NCBI GenBank assembly: GCA_027886175.1
Contig: JAJNNQ010000006.1
Coordinates: 6,820,001-6,884,000 of the forward strand
DNA from: Phylloscopus collybita
Taxonomy: Eukaryota > Chordata > Aves > Passeriformes > Phylloscopidae
Reading direction: 5' to 3'
DNA length: 64,000 bases
A program made the position numbers and the translations under genes. This document shows, piece after piece, positions 40,306 through 52,458 of the stretch. Below the pieces are notes generated by a model, which had not been told where the DNA came from, ran no database searches, and worked only from the letters and a program-made list of their open reading frames with translations. Positions within the stretch are counted from its first letter, which is position 1, and the number at the start of each line of letters is the position of its first letter.

Positions 40306-41340
40306 ACAAACAACAAAAAGTTCACAAAACTTAAAACCTTTTTTTTTCTGCATTTGATAGGAACAGAAACAATTCTTGGAATGATGTGCATTTTTTGCTT
40401 TTTTTTTTTTTACTGGCTTCAATGGGGACAGGATTTCCACCAAAGTATTTTGAATATATCTGTGTCCTAAACAAAAGACAGCAGGAGAAGTCTAAATTTC
40501 AGAATTCTAAAGAAAGATAAGATTTTTTATTTATATGCTTAAATGGCATCACTTGATTATGGAGAACACAAATTCAAGTTAATTGCAAAAATCCCAGAAG
40601 TCATTATTAATATGCATTACCTAAAGGGGGGAATTTCAGGAATTATGTTCCTTTTCTTGTAGCAGAGTTTGTGAGAATGGTGGTAAGAGTTTGACTTAGT
40701 TCATGTGTAACAAGCTCTGTTCAGACAAATAGTAACTCTCTGGTCTTGGTTGGAAAAGTCACTGTACAGAAATATTTTTTCATGGTTGGTTTTATGATTT
40801 GTAGTTTTTCATTTCACAGTGAATAACTTTTTATTGATTCATTTGTTGCCTATGGATATAAAAGAGAACTAAGGGTATCAGGAACAAGTTATCTGTATTT
40901 GCAGCCAGAATGAGGGTAAATATACATGCATATACAGATACCACTTACATGCAAATGTGCTCTGTAAAGACAGAAGATGTCTTTATCTAAGAATCCACAT
41001 AATTTGCATATAATTTTTAATGAGAAACAATTCTGTGAACTGCTAAGTATTTAATTGCATGTGAGCTAGGTAGAGAAATTCTTGCAGCCTCTCATTGGAA
41101 AGCCTGAGCTGTAAACCTATTTAGGGCCTAAATAGAACACAAGGAACCCTGATTTCTTATGTACATGTACTGGTGTTAAGGATTCCCAGTTTTCTTTGTA
41201 TTTCTTCTAGAATGATTTACAAAACTGTATGTAGGTGTGCTACCCTAATTTAGCAGTAAAGACACATACAAATTTAGCTCCCTGATCTGTAAGGTTTAGA
41301 GTAAGGACTTCCGTACCTGTTTTCTGATGCTGAGGAAGAA

Positions 41341-41405
41341 TATATACACATATACATATTATATATGTATATATCCTACATGTATATGCATATGTGTGTG
41401 TGTGT
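41341..41405. repeat. TA/CA/TG dinucleotide-rich tract
   Basis: Alternating TATACA, TATATG and TGTG units; purine-pyrimidine alternating, imperfect. Confidence 0.85.
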
Positions 41406-42739
41406 ACTAAAGACATGTACAGTCCCACAATGAGTGAATTGCAGAGCCAGTCTGTCTTGAACCAATGATAATTCATTACAACTGGAAGAGGAAAAGTTGA
41501 GCAAAAACTGTCAAAACAGGCAACGAGTACTCATGCTCATTAGCTCTCAGTCAGGTAAAAACAGTGGTTTCAATTTAAATATTTTACTTCCCTTGAATAT
41601 AAGAAATTGGCTATTTCAAAAATTCCTCCCTCTTCCTTCCATCTTTTATTGTTTGTCTTTGTTTAAAACCTTGGATGAAGAAAAAATTAAATTATTGACC
41701 TGCATAATTGAAATCTCAGTAAGCTTTATGGGGCAGTAAAATAATTTCACATGCAGTTCGTTTTTTTCCACGTGATAAAAATAAGAGCAATTGAAGGATT
41801 TGTCTGCCTTTCAAAATAGAATGTAAATTATGCTAATAGTTTTTCATCCAAAAAAGCTAAGCTTTTCAAACACAATGGAAATACTGTCTATGTAAAAGGC
41901 GCCACTCCACCACTTTATAATAAATATTTAATTCTTTGTTTTATCTAAGAAAGTTTTAGAGAGAAAAAAGAATTTCTACAATTATACAATATGATTACAC
42001 TGCAGGTCAAGCTATAAAAGAAAATAAAAATCCTTCTACTATTAAATTTAAACATTTTTTTGACACATAATTGTGATGACACGTTTATAATTTAAACAAA
42101 AGTACCTAAAAGTCTGACAGGCAAAAGGAGATTTAGGGCACATTGAGTGAACAGAACAGAAGAGATAAGAGTGATGAATTACCAGTGATAACAAGTAAAG
42201 ACTATCAAGGTACAATTTTCTTCATACATTCATTTTTTTTTATTGTATACATTGAATTATTGAGTCTTCTGTAACATGACTATATTCATTTTCTTTAGGA
42301 AATCCTCAGTGAATTTAGAACAGAATAAATTCTAAGCTTTCAATCAAGTTCCTTATTGTCTTTGATGCATAGCTGTCAGGAAATAATTCTGTAATAGCCA
42401 GTGTATATCTCAGAAAGAAAGATGAATTGAAGTATCAAAATTAAATAGAATTTAGATTTCTTTTTACAGGACTCAGAAAATGCAAGATTCTTAGAAAAGG
42501 AAAAACTCCCAATGTAAATGGAGTCTTTAAAGTGTTTTTTAATTATTAATCCAGTTTCTTCAGAATCATCCTTAAAAATAAGTGAAATTATAAAAGCATA
42601 TTTGTATTGCTGGGATGAAGAAATGGTCCAATTATTCTTTACTATTCTCTTACATTGAACTTCCTACGGGAGATATTTTGATGGTATCATTTGATTTTCT
42701 TTCGTGAGGAAAAAAAAAAAAGACCACCACAAAATAACA

Positions 42740-42775
42740 CCAACCAACCAACCAACCAACCAACCAATCAACCAA
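42740..42775. repeat. (CAAC)n tetranucleotide microsatellite
   Basis: About eight CAAC units with one CAAT interruption, preceded by an A13 run at 42708-42721. Confidence 0.9.
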
Positions 42776-43641
42776 ACAACAAACCAATAACTTTTTCATA
42801 AAAAGTTAAGAATACTGAAATATATTCAAGGATACTGTTTAAAACTTTCTATTTCCATATGGTTTTGTTAACATCTATTTAATATTTCCAGTTAAAAATT
42901 ACCACACAACTATTTTTATTGATAATATTTGATTTTTACTTTCCTGTTCTTTGTGTTTCTACTAATCTTGTAATTTAATCTCCAGATTGTTTATGATTTT
43001 AGGATTACTCTCCAATATACCTAAGTATATCAATTGAGATTTATTGTCCTTGAAGATACCTACATTAGCTTTTAGAGTTTTGCCTTTTAGGATGTCAAAG
43101 TATAATGTAAATAAAAAGACTTTTTACATACTACTAATATGTATAGGCATTTCTTAGGATTCTTAATTTTTATTGATTAAATGTAAGGATCCAAGGTATT
43201 TTTAACGATCATTCTTCATTTTCTCTCACTGAGAAAATTCAGAATGAAGATGTCTCTCTTGTCATAAAGATAGACAAACCTTTCTTTTAGGATAAATCTT
43301 CACTCTGGGAATTATGCCACTGAAACACTTGGTCAATATGTGGAATTAGATCTACATTTGAATTACAGAGATTAAAATTCTCCCATGGATCTGTGTGCAT
43401 ATAAAAATATATATATACTTTTTAACAACCTTCTCAAGAACAAATACTAAACTAATTTATTGAAAAGGTGCTGTTATTCTGACATCTCTGAAATACTTAT
43501 CCCTTTTGCCAAGTCATGCGAGTGTATTATGGATCAGAATTGAAAAGACCGTCTTGCTCAGCCTGTAATGATCATCTTAGAACTGGAATAGAGTACCTTG
43601 AGGTTTCCTTCGAACTTTACTTTTTTTTTTCTTTCAGTTTG

Positions 43642-44689
43642 TGTGGTGAGGCTGTTGCTAGCAGAGGGGGCTGCAGGGTTGGTTTCTGTTAGGAGACACA
43701 AGATGTTATCTATCCCTCATGTCAGATAGAGACAGTTCGAGACAACTCTAAGATGGACCTGCTATTGGCTAAACCTGAGTTTTATCACTGATGCTGGGGC
43801 CACCTGCAGATTAACATATTAAAGAAAGGGTAAAAAATACTGTGCAAGAGCAGCAAGAAGAGGGGAGTGAGAACATGTGAGAAACAGCTGTGAATGAAGG
43901 AGAAGAAGGAGGTGCTTCTATTGCTGGAGCACAGATTCCCCTGCAGACAGCCTGTGCTGAAGCTAGTTGTCCCAGTGCAGCCCACAGAGATCCACGGTGG
44001 AGCAGACATATCCCCTGCAGGGCATGCATGAGCAGATGCATGTGCTCTGAAGGAAGCTGTAGTTCATGGAAAGTCCACGCTGAGGGAGCATCCTGGCAAG
44101 AGCTATGGCCTGATGGGAAGGGAAGCCCACGGCGGAGCATGACTCCTGGCTGGACAAGTGATGCTGCAGGGAACCCATGCTGGAGTAGTGTGCTCCTGAA
44201 TGATTGTACCTTGTAGAAAGGACCCACCCTGGAGCAGTTTGTGAATGGGAGGGGCTCCATGCTGAAGCAGGAATACAACATGACGAAGAAGAAGTAGCAG
44301 TCACAAAATGTTATGAATTGATCACAACCCCCATTTCCCATCTGTGCAGGGGGTAGGAGCTGGAAGAATTGGAGGTAAATTGAGCCTCAGAAGAAGGACA
44401 GGAGGGGTCTAGGGAGCTGGTTTTTTTTCCCAGTAGGTTACTCTACATTTAATTGGCAAATAACTTAGAAATCCCTTACCAACTATAGTAATAGGAAAAA
44501 CAGACTCTATCTGTGGAAGATTTACTGTGTATTTATCTCAACAAAAGAGCTGCTGCAATGCAAGAGCTGCTTCATTGTATTTCCTCCCTGTTTCCTGCCG
44601 TGGAGAGACAGTGAAAGTGTCTGACACTGAGACATATGAAAGTGCAATATGATAGAGACTCTGCTGCCGGCCAAAGTTAACCCACCACA
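43642..44689 (+). mobile_element. ERVL-like avian LTR, near full length
   Basis: The element runs from TGTGGTGAGGCTG to AACCCACCACA, so its ends form the inverted repeat TGTGGTG...CACCACA. In order it contains a 5' block (GCAGAGGGGGCTGCAGGG, then CTCTAAGATGGACCTGCTAT and TATTAAAGAAAGGGTAAAAA) and a middle of GGAGCA-type units matching 7945-8480. A U5-like end matches 8700-8848 more weakly. It is about 1,048 bp. It has no adjacent internal retroviral genes, so it is a solo LTR. Five-base target duplications do not match directly at these ends (GTTTG before, CCATG after), although GTTTG occurs four bases further on. Frames of 100-176 codons in 43785-44341 on both strands are chance frames in this GC-rich repeat. 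The ERVL assignment is from memory. Confidence 0.78.
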
Positions 44690-45328
44690 CCATGTTTGGT
44701 GAAAAACAGAAGATACCAATGGTTCTTTTTGGCCTAACACAGAAGAAAAGTTCTCCCACGTTCTCCCAAGTTTCTTACCTACGAGTTTGTTAATATTATG
44801 AAGACTGAAAGCCAGAAACTTTGTACATCTGTACCATTCCTATTATTCTGACTTGATCCCAAAATGTTTTCAGTTGTTTACAAAAACAACATGAGAATTT
44901 TAATTGAAACATCTCTCTATTACACATTCAACACTAGCTTTTTTTCACTCAATTCTTATAGATTTAAGCCACAACTTAATAGCTTTTCCAATAATGTTGC
45001 TTTCCATTCAGAAGTTTTTCTTCAGATCCATTTTGTTCTGTTGAATAAGCCCTACCTAACCTCGATGATTTATTGGCTCTCAGTTGCCCCAGCTAACATA
45101 TCACTTGGGCCGTGCTCACCCTGAAGCAATCCAAGATAGGAAATACACAGCCAATAATGGATGACAACATTTAATGTCTTTTGTGAGCTAAGCACTCTCC
45201 TTCTCTTTCTCTCTTTTACATGATTCCTCAAAACTTTAATTGAGCTAAAATTTTCTTGTATCGGTCCCCAGACTTCTGCTTTGCATTGATTAAATTCCAC
45301 TTGTATTTAGTATATTATTTTTGCTTAC
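44690..45328. other. Unique DNA between two LTRs
   Basis: AT-rich sequence; no feature seen. Confidence 0.7.
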
Positions 45329-45333
45329 TCATC
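45329..45333 (-). repeat. Left target-site duplication of the minus-strand solo LTR
   Basis: TCATC, an exact match to 46095-46099. Confidence 0.85.
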
Positions 45334-46094
45334 TGTCTTGGTTTGGAACGACAGGTATCTGCCAGGGAAAACTGGAGTTTCCCTTAGAATGGGGAATGTA
45401 AACCCCTCACTCCCGCCAAATTATAATTTTGCAATTAATGACTTCCAGGCAAAGATTTGGGAATAGGAATAACAGTTCTTTACTAGGAACATTAACAATA
45501 CAAATATAGTAGAAAACAAAACCACCCAACCAAACAAGCAAACAAACAAGCAACAATCCTGGAAAAAACCTGACAGAGTCAGAGCTACAACCTGACACCC
45601 TGTTGGTCAGGGTGTTGGAAGCAGTCCAAAAGTGAGTCCTCCGGGAGTGGCAGATGTGGTTCTGGAGGAGTAGAGAATGGTCCTGTAGAACAAGAGTCCA
45701 GTGGTGGTGAGAAGGGGTCCAGTCTTCCTCCAGGAATTGGGTGAAGCTGTTTACCTTCTGTGTTCCTGTGTCTCAGTTTTTATTCAGGTAGGAATGGTTG
45801 GCTCCCCCCACCAGATGGAGCATCTCACAATAGGATGATGGAATGTGGATGCTTTACTTTGGTGATGTGTGCTTTTAGGGGTGTCTTAATGGTCCATTAG
45901 CAGAAAATATTCCCCTGGCAGTGAAAGAGATAAGAAACAATGCCCTACCTGGTTTTAACCCATTTTTTTGTTAATGGTTGGCCCATTAACAAAAGGTACC
46001 TGCCCCCCTTCTCCCAGAGTAAAGAAGAACAATTCTCCAACTGCTTTCAGCAAATGAAATAGAATACACATTTTTGGTTCCATAACCCAAGACA
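45334..46094 (-). mobile_element. Solo LTR, songbird ERV family, copy B (inverted relative to copy A)
   Basis: The plus strand starts TGTCTTGGTTTGGAACGACA and ends GGTTCCATAACCCAAGACA. It is flanked by an exact 5-bp target duplication (TCATC), which fixes the ends. At 761 bp it is the reverse-complement counterpart of 33773-34485. The two differ most in the U3 part, where this copy carries extra sequence around 45840-46015. They are identical over 45446-45600. On the minus strand it has a TATA-like CTGAATAAAAACTG (about 45780) and AGTAAAGAAC (about 45480). There are no internal retroviral genes. Because each copy has its own target duplication, the two are independent insertions and not the ends of one provirus. 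Confidence 0.92.
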
Positions 46095-46099
46095 TCATC
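46095..46099 (-). repeat. Right target-site duplication of the minus-strand solo LTR
   Basis: TCATC, identical to 45329-45333. Confidence 0.85.
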
Positions 46100-46197
46100 A
46101 TATATATCTCTGTTGATTTAATGAAAGTATAGAATGCTTTGTCATGTTATGAAGATTGTACTGACATTCATCTGTAACTGCAATACTGACATGTAAG

Positions 46198-46553
46198 GAA
46201 AGGCTGACAGAGCTGGGATTCTCTTCTGGAGAAGAGAAGGCTCATGAGGATCTCATCAATATCCAAAAGTGTAAAGGAGATCAAAAGAACCACTTTCCCG
46301 TGGCACCCATTGATAAGACAGAAACTAGTGGACACAGACAGAAACACAGGAAGCTCTGCCTGAATATAAGGAAATACTTCTATCACTGTGAGAGTAAAAA
46401 AAGGCATGGTGGAGTCTCCATCCTGGGAGATACTCTAAAGCTGTCTGGGCATGGTCTGAGGCAAACAGCTCCTGGTGACTGTGCTTGAGTCAGGAGGTTG
46501 GACCAGATGAGCTCCAGAGGTCTTTTAAACTCTGAATCTTGTGATTCTGTAAT
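46198..46553 (+). mobile_element. CR1 LINE 3' end fragment
   Basis: The sense consensus is followed from GAAAGGCTGACAGAGCTGGG and TCTGGAGAAGAGAAGGCTCA, through CACAGGAAGCTCTGCCTGAA and GAAATACTTCTATCACTGTG, to the 3' UTR (GACCAGATGAGCTCCAGAGG). It ends in the CR1 terminal motif GATTCTGTAATTAT. The 5' end is truncated, as usual for LINE insertions. Short frames on both strands here are not genes. It lies about 100 bp downstream of solo LTR copy B. Confidence 0.9.
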
Positions 46554-47426
46554 TATACTTTGTGTTGTGAAACAAGTGTCACCTTTCCCTGCAGAACACA
46601 TTTTGCCTCACATAAAGATGCCAGACACTAAATCCACCACTACAGAACTTTATATAATATACCCGGAATTTTTTTATTAGTGTCTACAGTAAAAATGGCA
46701 AGTGAAGGATCACATCTCTTGCAAGATGCTTAAAACAAAGAGGATCAAGGTGAAAATCTTTAAATCTATTAGATGTGCAAAGAAATATGTAAGAAACAAA
46801 TAAGTAAGCAAAATATAGGTGCAAAAATAAAATCAAATAAAGTATAACATATGTATTTTTATAACCTTCTATTTGCTTTTAAATATAAATTATAGATATG
46901 GACATATAAAATATGTATACACTTAAGTGATGACATTTTAAAAAATTTCACTGGAAGCACCTAAGTTTAGATTCTTATATATATAGATATTTAAAGCCTG
47001 AAGTTAGACTTCTAAATACCCTGCACACTTATTTAAATATTGTCTTTAAACACATTTTCTTGAAGCCTCTGTACACCATGTAAGTTGCTGTAGAGAATGA
47101 GCAGACAAAATACCAAGTATTGTTTTTTCTTTTTACACACTGAGTAATGATTTCAGTCTCTGAATGTGACAAACATATAAATTTCAGGAAAACTGTTTTT
47201 AATTATCCTAAATTTTGAGTGTATAATTGAGTCTTATTTCTCCATCAATTATAACCATAAATTTGATAGTTCAAACACAGTTCAGTTACTAATACAAAGG
47301 TCTTCAGTATGACTTGGAGACATTTTAAGTCTCTGAAACATTGCCTTGGGGTTGGCAAATATGATTCATTACTATTATGCAGTGCTGTTTCATGTTGCAG
47401 TATTTCTCACCTGGGATTCAGTTCCT

Positions 47427-47461
47427 ACAACAACAACAACAACAGCAACAGCAACAACAAA
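47427..47461. repeat. (CAA)n/(CAG) trinucleotide microsatellite
   Basis: About eleven CAA units with two CAG variants; poly-Gln or poly-Asn frames arise from it. Confidence 0.92.
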
Positions 47462-47767
47462 AACCACAAAAACCAAACCCAAGTGATTCTCTAATAGATT
47501 CAGTGTTACACCTGAACCTGAACCAGAAGATGTTTTTGCAGCCATGTATAAACATTTACATGCTCCACCACATAAACTGCTGTTGATTTGGTCAGTATTT
47601 CTTCTACTTATTGAACATTTGTCTAAATTGCAATTACATATGTGTAACCGAAGGTGATTTTGTAGGTTATGAAAAATTCATATTCTGTGTTGCTGTTTCA
47701 TACAACAAAATGAATTCTTTCTGGAATGTACGCTTGAAGACTTCACTGCATTACTCAAGTTCTTTCA

Positions 47768-47770
<3 letters not shown>

Positions 47771-47813
<43 letters not shown>
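47771..47813. repeat. T43 homopolymer
   Basis: Uninterrupted run of 43 T. No recognisable retrocopy body on the right side, so its origin is unclear. Confidence 0.95.
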
Positions 47814-47815
<2 letters not shown>

Positions 47816-49345
47816 CTATGGGAACTCTAATTAAAATGAATGAAAGCAGACATTTGCAATTACCATTGCAGAATAAGGGGTTTGGTTTCAGATCTAACAA
47901 CTTGGTGCTTACTTTTCCCCAGCTGAGTCGTCCTGTTGATAATAATTGGATGGTATTTTCTCAAAGAGCAAAGGTATAAATTACCAATGTGTTGCATGCT
48001 GACAGAAGAGAAGTCATTTAATCTTAATGAAAACTAAGAGATTCTCTTCATATAACCAAGCAAAAAAAAAAAAAAAAGGATTACAAGAAAACTCTGAACT
48101 TGTTAATATCCAGAAAGGATATGTACAGGAGATGCATTAATCCTATTCATAAATGTTAATTCATTTTAATACCATAAATCAGTGATTTTTCTCAAAAAGA
48201 AATTTCAAAAATACTCTTTTAAGTATGCTGAGATTTATAGAATTCTCAACAGTTATTCTGTAGATTGCTCTCATAATAGCTCTCAAAAGCTATTTTCTTT
48301 CAGCTGAGATCTTGCTCTTTTGAACAGACCGGATGTCAGTCATCAAGAAAAATATTCTCTCAGAGGCACAAGGGTGTCTGAGACTGCCAGCATAAATTGA
48401 ATGAGTAGGCTGAAATTCAAAGAAAGGGTCTTATGTGTTAAAAAATTATGGAAAATCTTTACCAACTGTCATAGACTGATTCCTTTTCCTTTCAAGGCTC
48501 TCATTGACAGAAAAGTAGTGTGTAGATAAACACAAGAGTATTCTTCAAATATCATTTAGCTGGCAGTTCATTCTACCCACAGTCTATAATATCAAAAACT
48601 CCATATTGATTTAAGCTCCAGTTGCTGAGAATGGTTAGATTCAAAGACTAGACTAGAAAATAGAAATCCTTTATCTTACAATCAAAGCCATTCCTACAAC
48701 AGTTTGAGATATCAAGTATCTAAAATAGCTTTCGTGTTACAATTTGTTGATCCATTGGCTTGAAAGGAAATATCTTCTTCATTGAATTTGTCCCAATTGT
48801 CTGAACACTTCTGCAAACTTAGTTAAAATTATTGGGGGGTTGTGTGGCTTGTTTATTTTCTCTTATAAACACGCTGGAGTCCCTCTGTAAATGTCTTTGA
48901 AAATTACTCAGTGTATTTACAACACTGGTCTGAAAAAAATGCATGACATAATTTCTGTGAGCTTCTATGAAAGCTAAGCAGCAAAATTCTAGGCAACAGA
49001 GAAAAACAATAAGAACATGAGGAGAAGACTTAATAGAATAGAAGCAGTCTTAAACTATTGAGTATCCATGTAGATATTTGTATTCTTTATTTCATCATCA
49101 ACAAACAAATTTTCAGACACCAGTATGGTCAATTTTCCTTCATGGTATTTTAAGAAGATAAGGAAGTGCTGTTTTCTTCATTTTGCAAATAGAGAATTTA
49201 GGTACAAATTACTTAAATTTTAGTGCAAGAAGAGTCTTGATTACTAAAATGGGCATTGAGTGTGTAAATTTTAGCTATGCCAAAATTATAAACCTGAAGT
49301 AAAATATTTCATTACTGAACCTTGGAAACATTAAAAATATATAGG

Positions 49346-49367
49346 TGGAATGGAATGGAATGGAATA
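49346..49367. repeat. (GGAAT)n short microsatellite
   Basis: Four GGAAT units, about 20 bp before the CR1 fragment at 49388. Confidence 0.85.
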
Positions 49368-49387
49368 GTTTTATTTTTGAGATATTT

Positions 49388-50200
49388 CTCTGGACCTGCT
49401 TTGAGAGGTCAGTATCTTGTAATGGGGGCCCCAGAGATGAACCCAGTATCCAGGCGGGGTCTCACAAGTACACAGCAGTGGGGGAAAAATCTCTTCCCTC
49501 AATCTGCTGACCATGCTTTTCCAAATTGATCTCAGGATATGATGAGTTTACTGGACTGCAAACACACTGCCGTCTTGTATCCATTGGAAAACCATCAGTA
49601 GTCTCAAGTCCTTCTCTGTAAGAATACTCTGAATACATTCATCCCTCAATCTGTACTGATATTGGAGTTTTCCTCATTCCAGGGGCAGGACCTTGCACTT
49701 GGCCTTGTTAACTGTTAGGATTTTCACTTGGGACCATTCCTGAAGCCTGTCAAGTACCTTCTGGATGGCATCCCTTCCCTCTATTGTACCACCTACAACA
49801 CTCGTTTTGATGCCACCTGCAAACTTGCTGAGGACTCACTCAATCCCTTCTATTGTCGTTGATGAAGATACTAAATAATACTGGTCCCTGAAGAAAATCT
49901 TGAGGGGCACCCCTCGTTAATGGTTTCAGCTTGGATACTGAGCCATGACTACAACTTTTTAGACATGGACATTCCTTATTCATTTAAAAGTCCACCTACT
50001 AAACTTTAATCTAATTCAGATGCAAGCATGCTGTGTGGGACTGTGTCAAAAGTCTTACATAAATCCAGGTAGATGACAATCTGTAGCTATTCCTTTGCCT
50101 AGTGATGCAGTCAGCACATTACAGAAGGTCACAAAATTAGCCAAGTACAATTTGGGCTTGGTGAAGCCAGTTTCTATGGTTCCAAATATTCTAACACTAT
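49388..50200 (-). mobile_element. CR1 LINE fragment, ORF2 RT region (minus strand)
   Basis: The plus strand is CR1 antisense. In order it has TCTGGACCTGCTTTGAGAGG, GGGGGCCCCAGAGATGAACC, GGCGGGGTCTCACAAGTACA, GGGGCAGGACCTTGCACTTG, GCCACCTGCAAACTTGCTGA, ACTGTGTCAAAAGTCTTACA and AATCCAGGTAGATGACA. These blocks correspond, on the minus strand, to ORF2 reverse transcriptase from the AFDTV-like region to the post-RT region. The copy is diverged and carries frame breaks throughout. Neither the CR1 3' end nor the 5' half is present. It overlaps in content with the CR1 at 18251-19258 but is a separate, more diverged copy. Confidence 0.88.
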
Positions 50201-51931
50201 ACTATTAGTTTTATATATAAGGTTTGCTCTGTCCACAAACAAGAATTTGAGTGTAGTTTTGCAGTAACTTAGAAACTATTTAATTTACCTCTGTTGAACA
50301 GTGTCAGTGTGGCCTTATAAAAAATTCTTTCAAAGATCCATAAGGCAGTGGCAGCCTGCAGATACTACAGATAAGATAATCTGACAGGATGTTGCAAAGA
50401 AGAAACATACGGGTTTATTTCATAAGTATCAAATATTCAAATCAATGTCGGGTGTGTAAGGATCAGAAAGCCAAAGCATAAAACACAGTGGACTGGAAGT
50501 ATGTGCCTCCTACAAGTCGAAGATGATTTTTTTTTTCTTTTTGAAATGGAAGAATACAAAAGAGAGAGAGATAAAAGTAGGTGAAATAGAAAAAAATAGA
50601 AAATCTGCTTCAAGCAAAATTAGTAAAACAGGAAAACAAACTTCTAAATCAAATTAATTCAATTTTGTACTGCTGTTGTTGCTGCTGTTGCTGTTTTTCT
50701 GGGCCCAGTCTGTGCTCAGCTTTTAAAAAAGTCTCAGTAAAAGCAGGCGTTTTTCTTCATTCCCAAATACATATGCAAGTTTTAGCCATATATAGAGGAA
50801 AATAAAAACAAAAACAAAAACAAACATCAAAACACTCTATCACCTATTTTAGGAAGCAAAAGCGGTTGCATGAATTTCTGTGGTAAAGTGAAGGAAAACT
50901 ATACATCAATGGTTTTAAGGATGAGTGATCTAACAAAAATATTTGAAAATATTTTTTCCTTTCTTTAGCTATGCTATTATATTTTTCCATTTTCAAGAGG
51001 TCAGATGCTTGAACAGTATCCATATATTCATAAAGATACAGACTACGATTACATTCATAAAATAAATTAAATTCCTCTCATTTTAAAAGTACTTAAGTTT
51101 TCTGTCGTCAAGAAAAGAGAAAGCCCAACAAACATTCTCTAGGGAAATTGTAAATGTTTATGAGAGAATGAATTTCTTAGTATTTAATCTCATTATTTAA
51201 AATGTCTCTGTGCCAATCCAGTAACAAATAAATGTGAATTAATTAAGTAAAAATAAGTTAATTATGTATTATTAGATTTTATCATAATTAAATAATATAA
51301 TTTTAGATTCTTGTCAACTTAGCACTGTGTTTGTTATAAACACACTGAACAAATTTCCTGACCCATTTGAAGTTGTGCAGTAACCTTAAAATTTGTAACA
51401 AAGGTCTTCATATGGAATTGTTTGCTATGCTAATTGGTTACTGAAAATGAGAAGAATTTTAGTTTAAAAGCAGCAGTGATTAATTAATTTTGATGTTTAC
51501 AATTGTTTTGCTTTTTTTTCCTAGTGCTCCAGTGGAACAATACAAAGGAATTTTCGTTAAAAGACTAAACAGTGAAAACTTCCCATCTATTATGTCTTAA
51601 CTTGATTTTTTAAATAAAAATGAGTCAAAGTAAATTATACAAATTTTGCAATTTAGAAGGTCAAAACCTCCTGCTCATAAATTCCTGTTTCCCATAACCT
51701 ATTGATATATGGTCTATATTGCTGTGCACTCTCTTATATTTATGGTATTTATATAGCCAATATAAATTTGGTATATTTGCAGTTCACATTTAGAACTTTC
51801 TCAATTAAATCATGCAAGTATCAGACTAAATCAAAAGCTTAAATTATACAAAATATGTACCTGCTATTTACAATACTACAATTGTTACAAAGTAGTGACA
51901 ATCTCAAGTTACAGAGGAGAGATACTTAACT
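50201..51931. other. Unique AT-rich non-coding DNA
   Basis: No gene was recognised. Short GCT/GTT-rich (50672-50697) and AAAAC-rich (50801-50823) tracts are present. Confidence 0.7.
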
Positions 51932-52458
51932 GTCAGAGACCTATCTAGGTTGACAGGATAACTCCATAAAGACCTTCTGAAGGATGTTAATTTTTCTTTG
52001 TTACATAAATACCACAGATATTTATCCTAATGGCCAGGTGATTAAGCTTTGTGCCTGGTTTAGACATCTTCTGTAGTCACCCTGAGTAAAGGATATCATA
52101 TAAGCCATGGGTTATCAGTTAAACTGTTTATCTGAGAGTTTCCATCTGGTTCCACCAATTTATAAACACCCACCTTTCCAGTGGAAATACAACATGAGTA
52201 CTTTGGTTCTGTACTAGTATTCTAGTACTTTGGCTTGGCTCAGGAGTGCATTTCTGAGGCAAACCTTGCAGTCATTCTCACTATCCATGTGTCTGTGGGG
52301 TGGTCTTGGGTGGCTGAACTGGATTGGGTGCTAGAGTAAAAAGTAGTGCCAGCTACTAACAAGCAGTCACCTCAGGAAACCATTCTGGAGCCAGTTAGAA
52401 TAAACTCCCTTGAAAAACATACACTGTCCACATCAGGTCCTCACCTGTTTCACCACAA
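51932..52458 (+). mobile_element. Candidate LTR (unidentified family)
   Basis: The segment has the layout of an LTR on the plus strand. It starts TGTCAGAGACC, has a TATAAA at 52161-52166 and an AATAAA at 52399-52404 in a GTTAGAATAAACTCCCTTGA setting. About 55 bp later it ends with TGTTTCACCACA. No second copy exists in the window and no convincing target duplication flanks these ends, so the boundaries and the identity are tentative. It could instead be unique DNA with chance signals. Confidence 0.35.

Larger units (their letters stand above)
40306..43641. other. Unique AT-rich non-coding DNA
   Basis: No gene or transposon was recognised. A TA/CA-rich tract lies at about 41341-41405 and a CAAC array at 42740-42775. 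Confidence 0.7.
46554..49345. other. Unique AT-rich non-coding DNA
   Basis: No gene was recognised. It contains a CAA/CAG microsatellite (47427-47461), a T43 run (47771-47813) and an A16 run (48062-48077). A plus-strand 122-codon frame across the T43 run is an artefact with a poly-Phe block. Confidence 0.7.

Noticed and set aside
39988..40470. 160-codon frame taken as one gene
   Set aside because: It opens with TTG; only the middle part (about 40040-40305) is retroviral integrase, and the rest is AT-rich host DNA read by chance.
43785..44341. Frames of 74-176 codons on both strands
   Set aside because: They lie wholly inside the ERVL-like LTR, overlap each other on opposite strands and have no known motif.
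33768..46099. One provirus bounded by the two same-family LTRs
   Set aside because: The LTRs are inverted, not direct, each has a different target duplication, and the DNA between contains unrelated host sequence and CR1.
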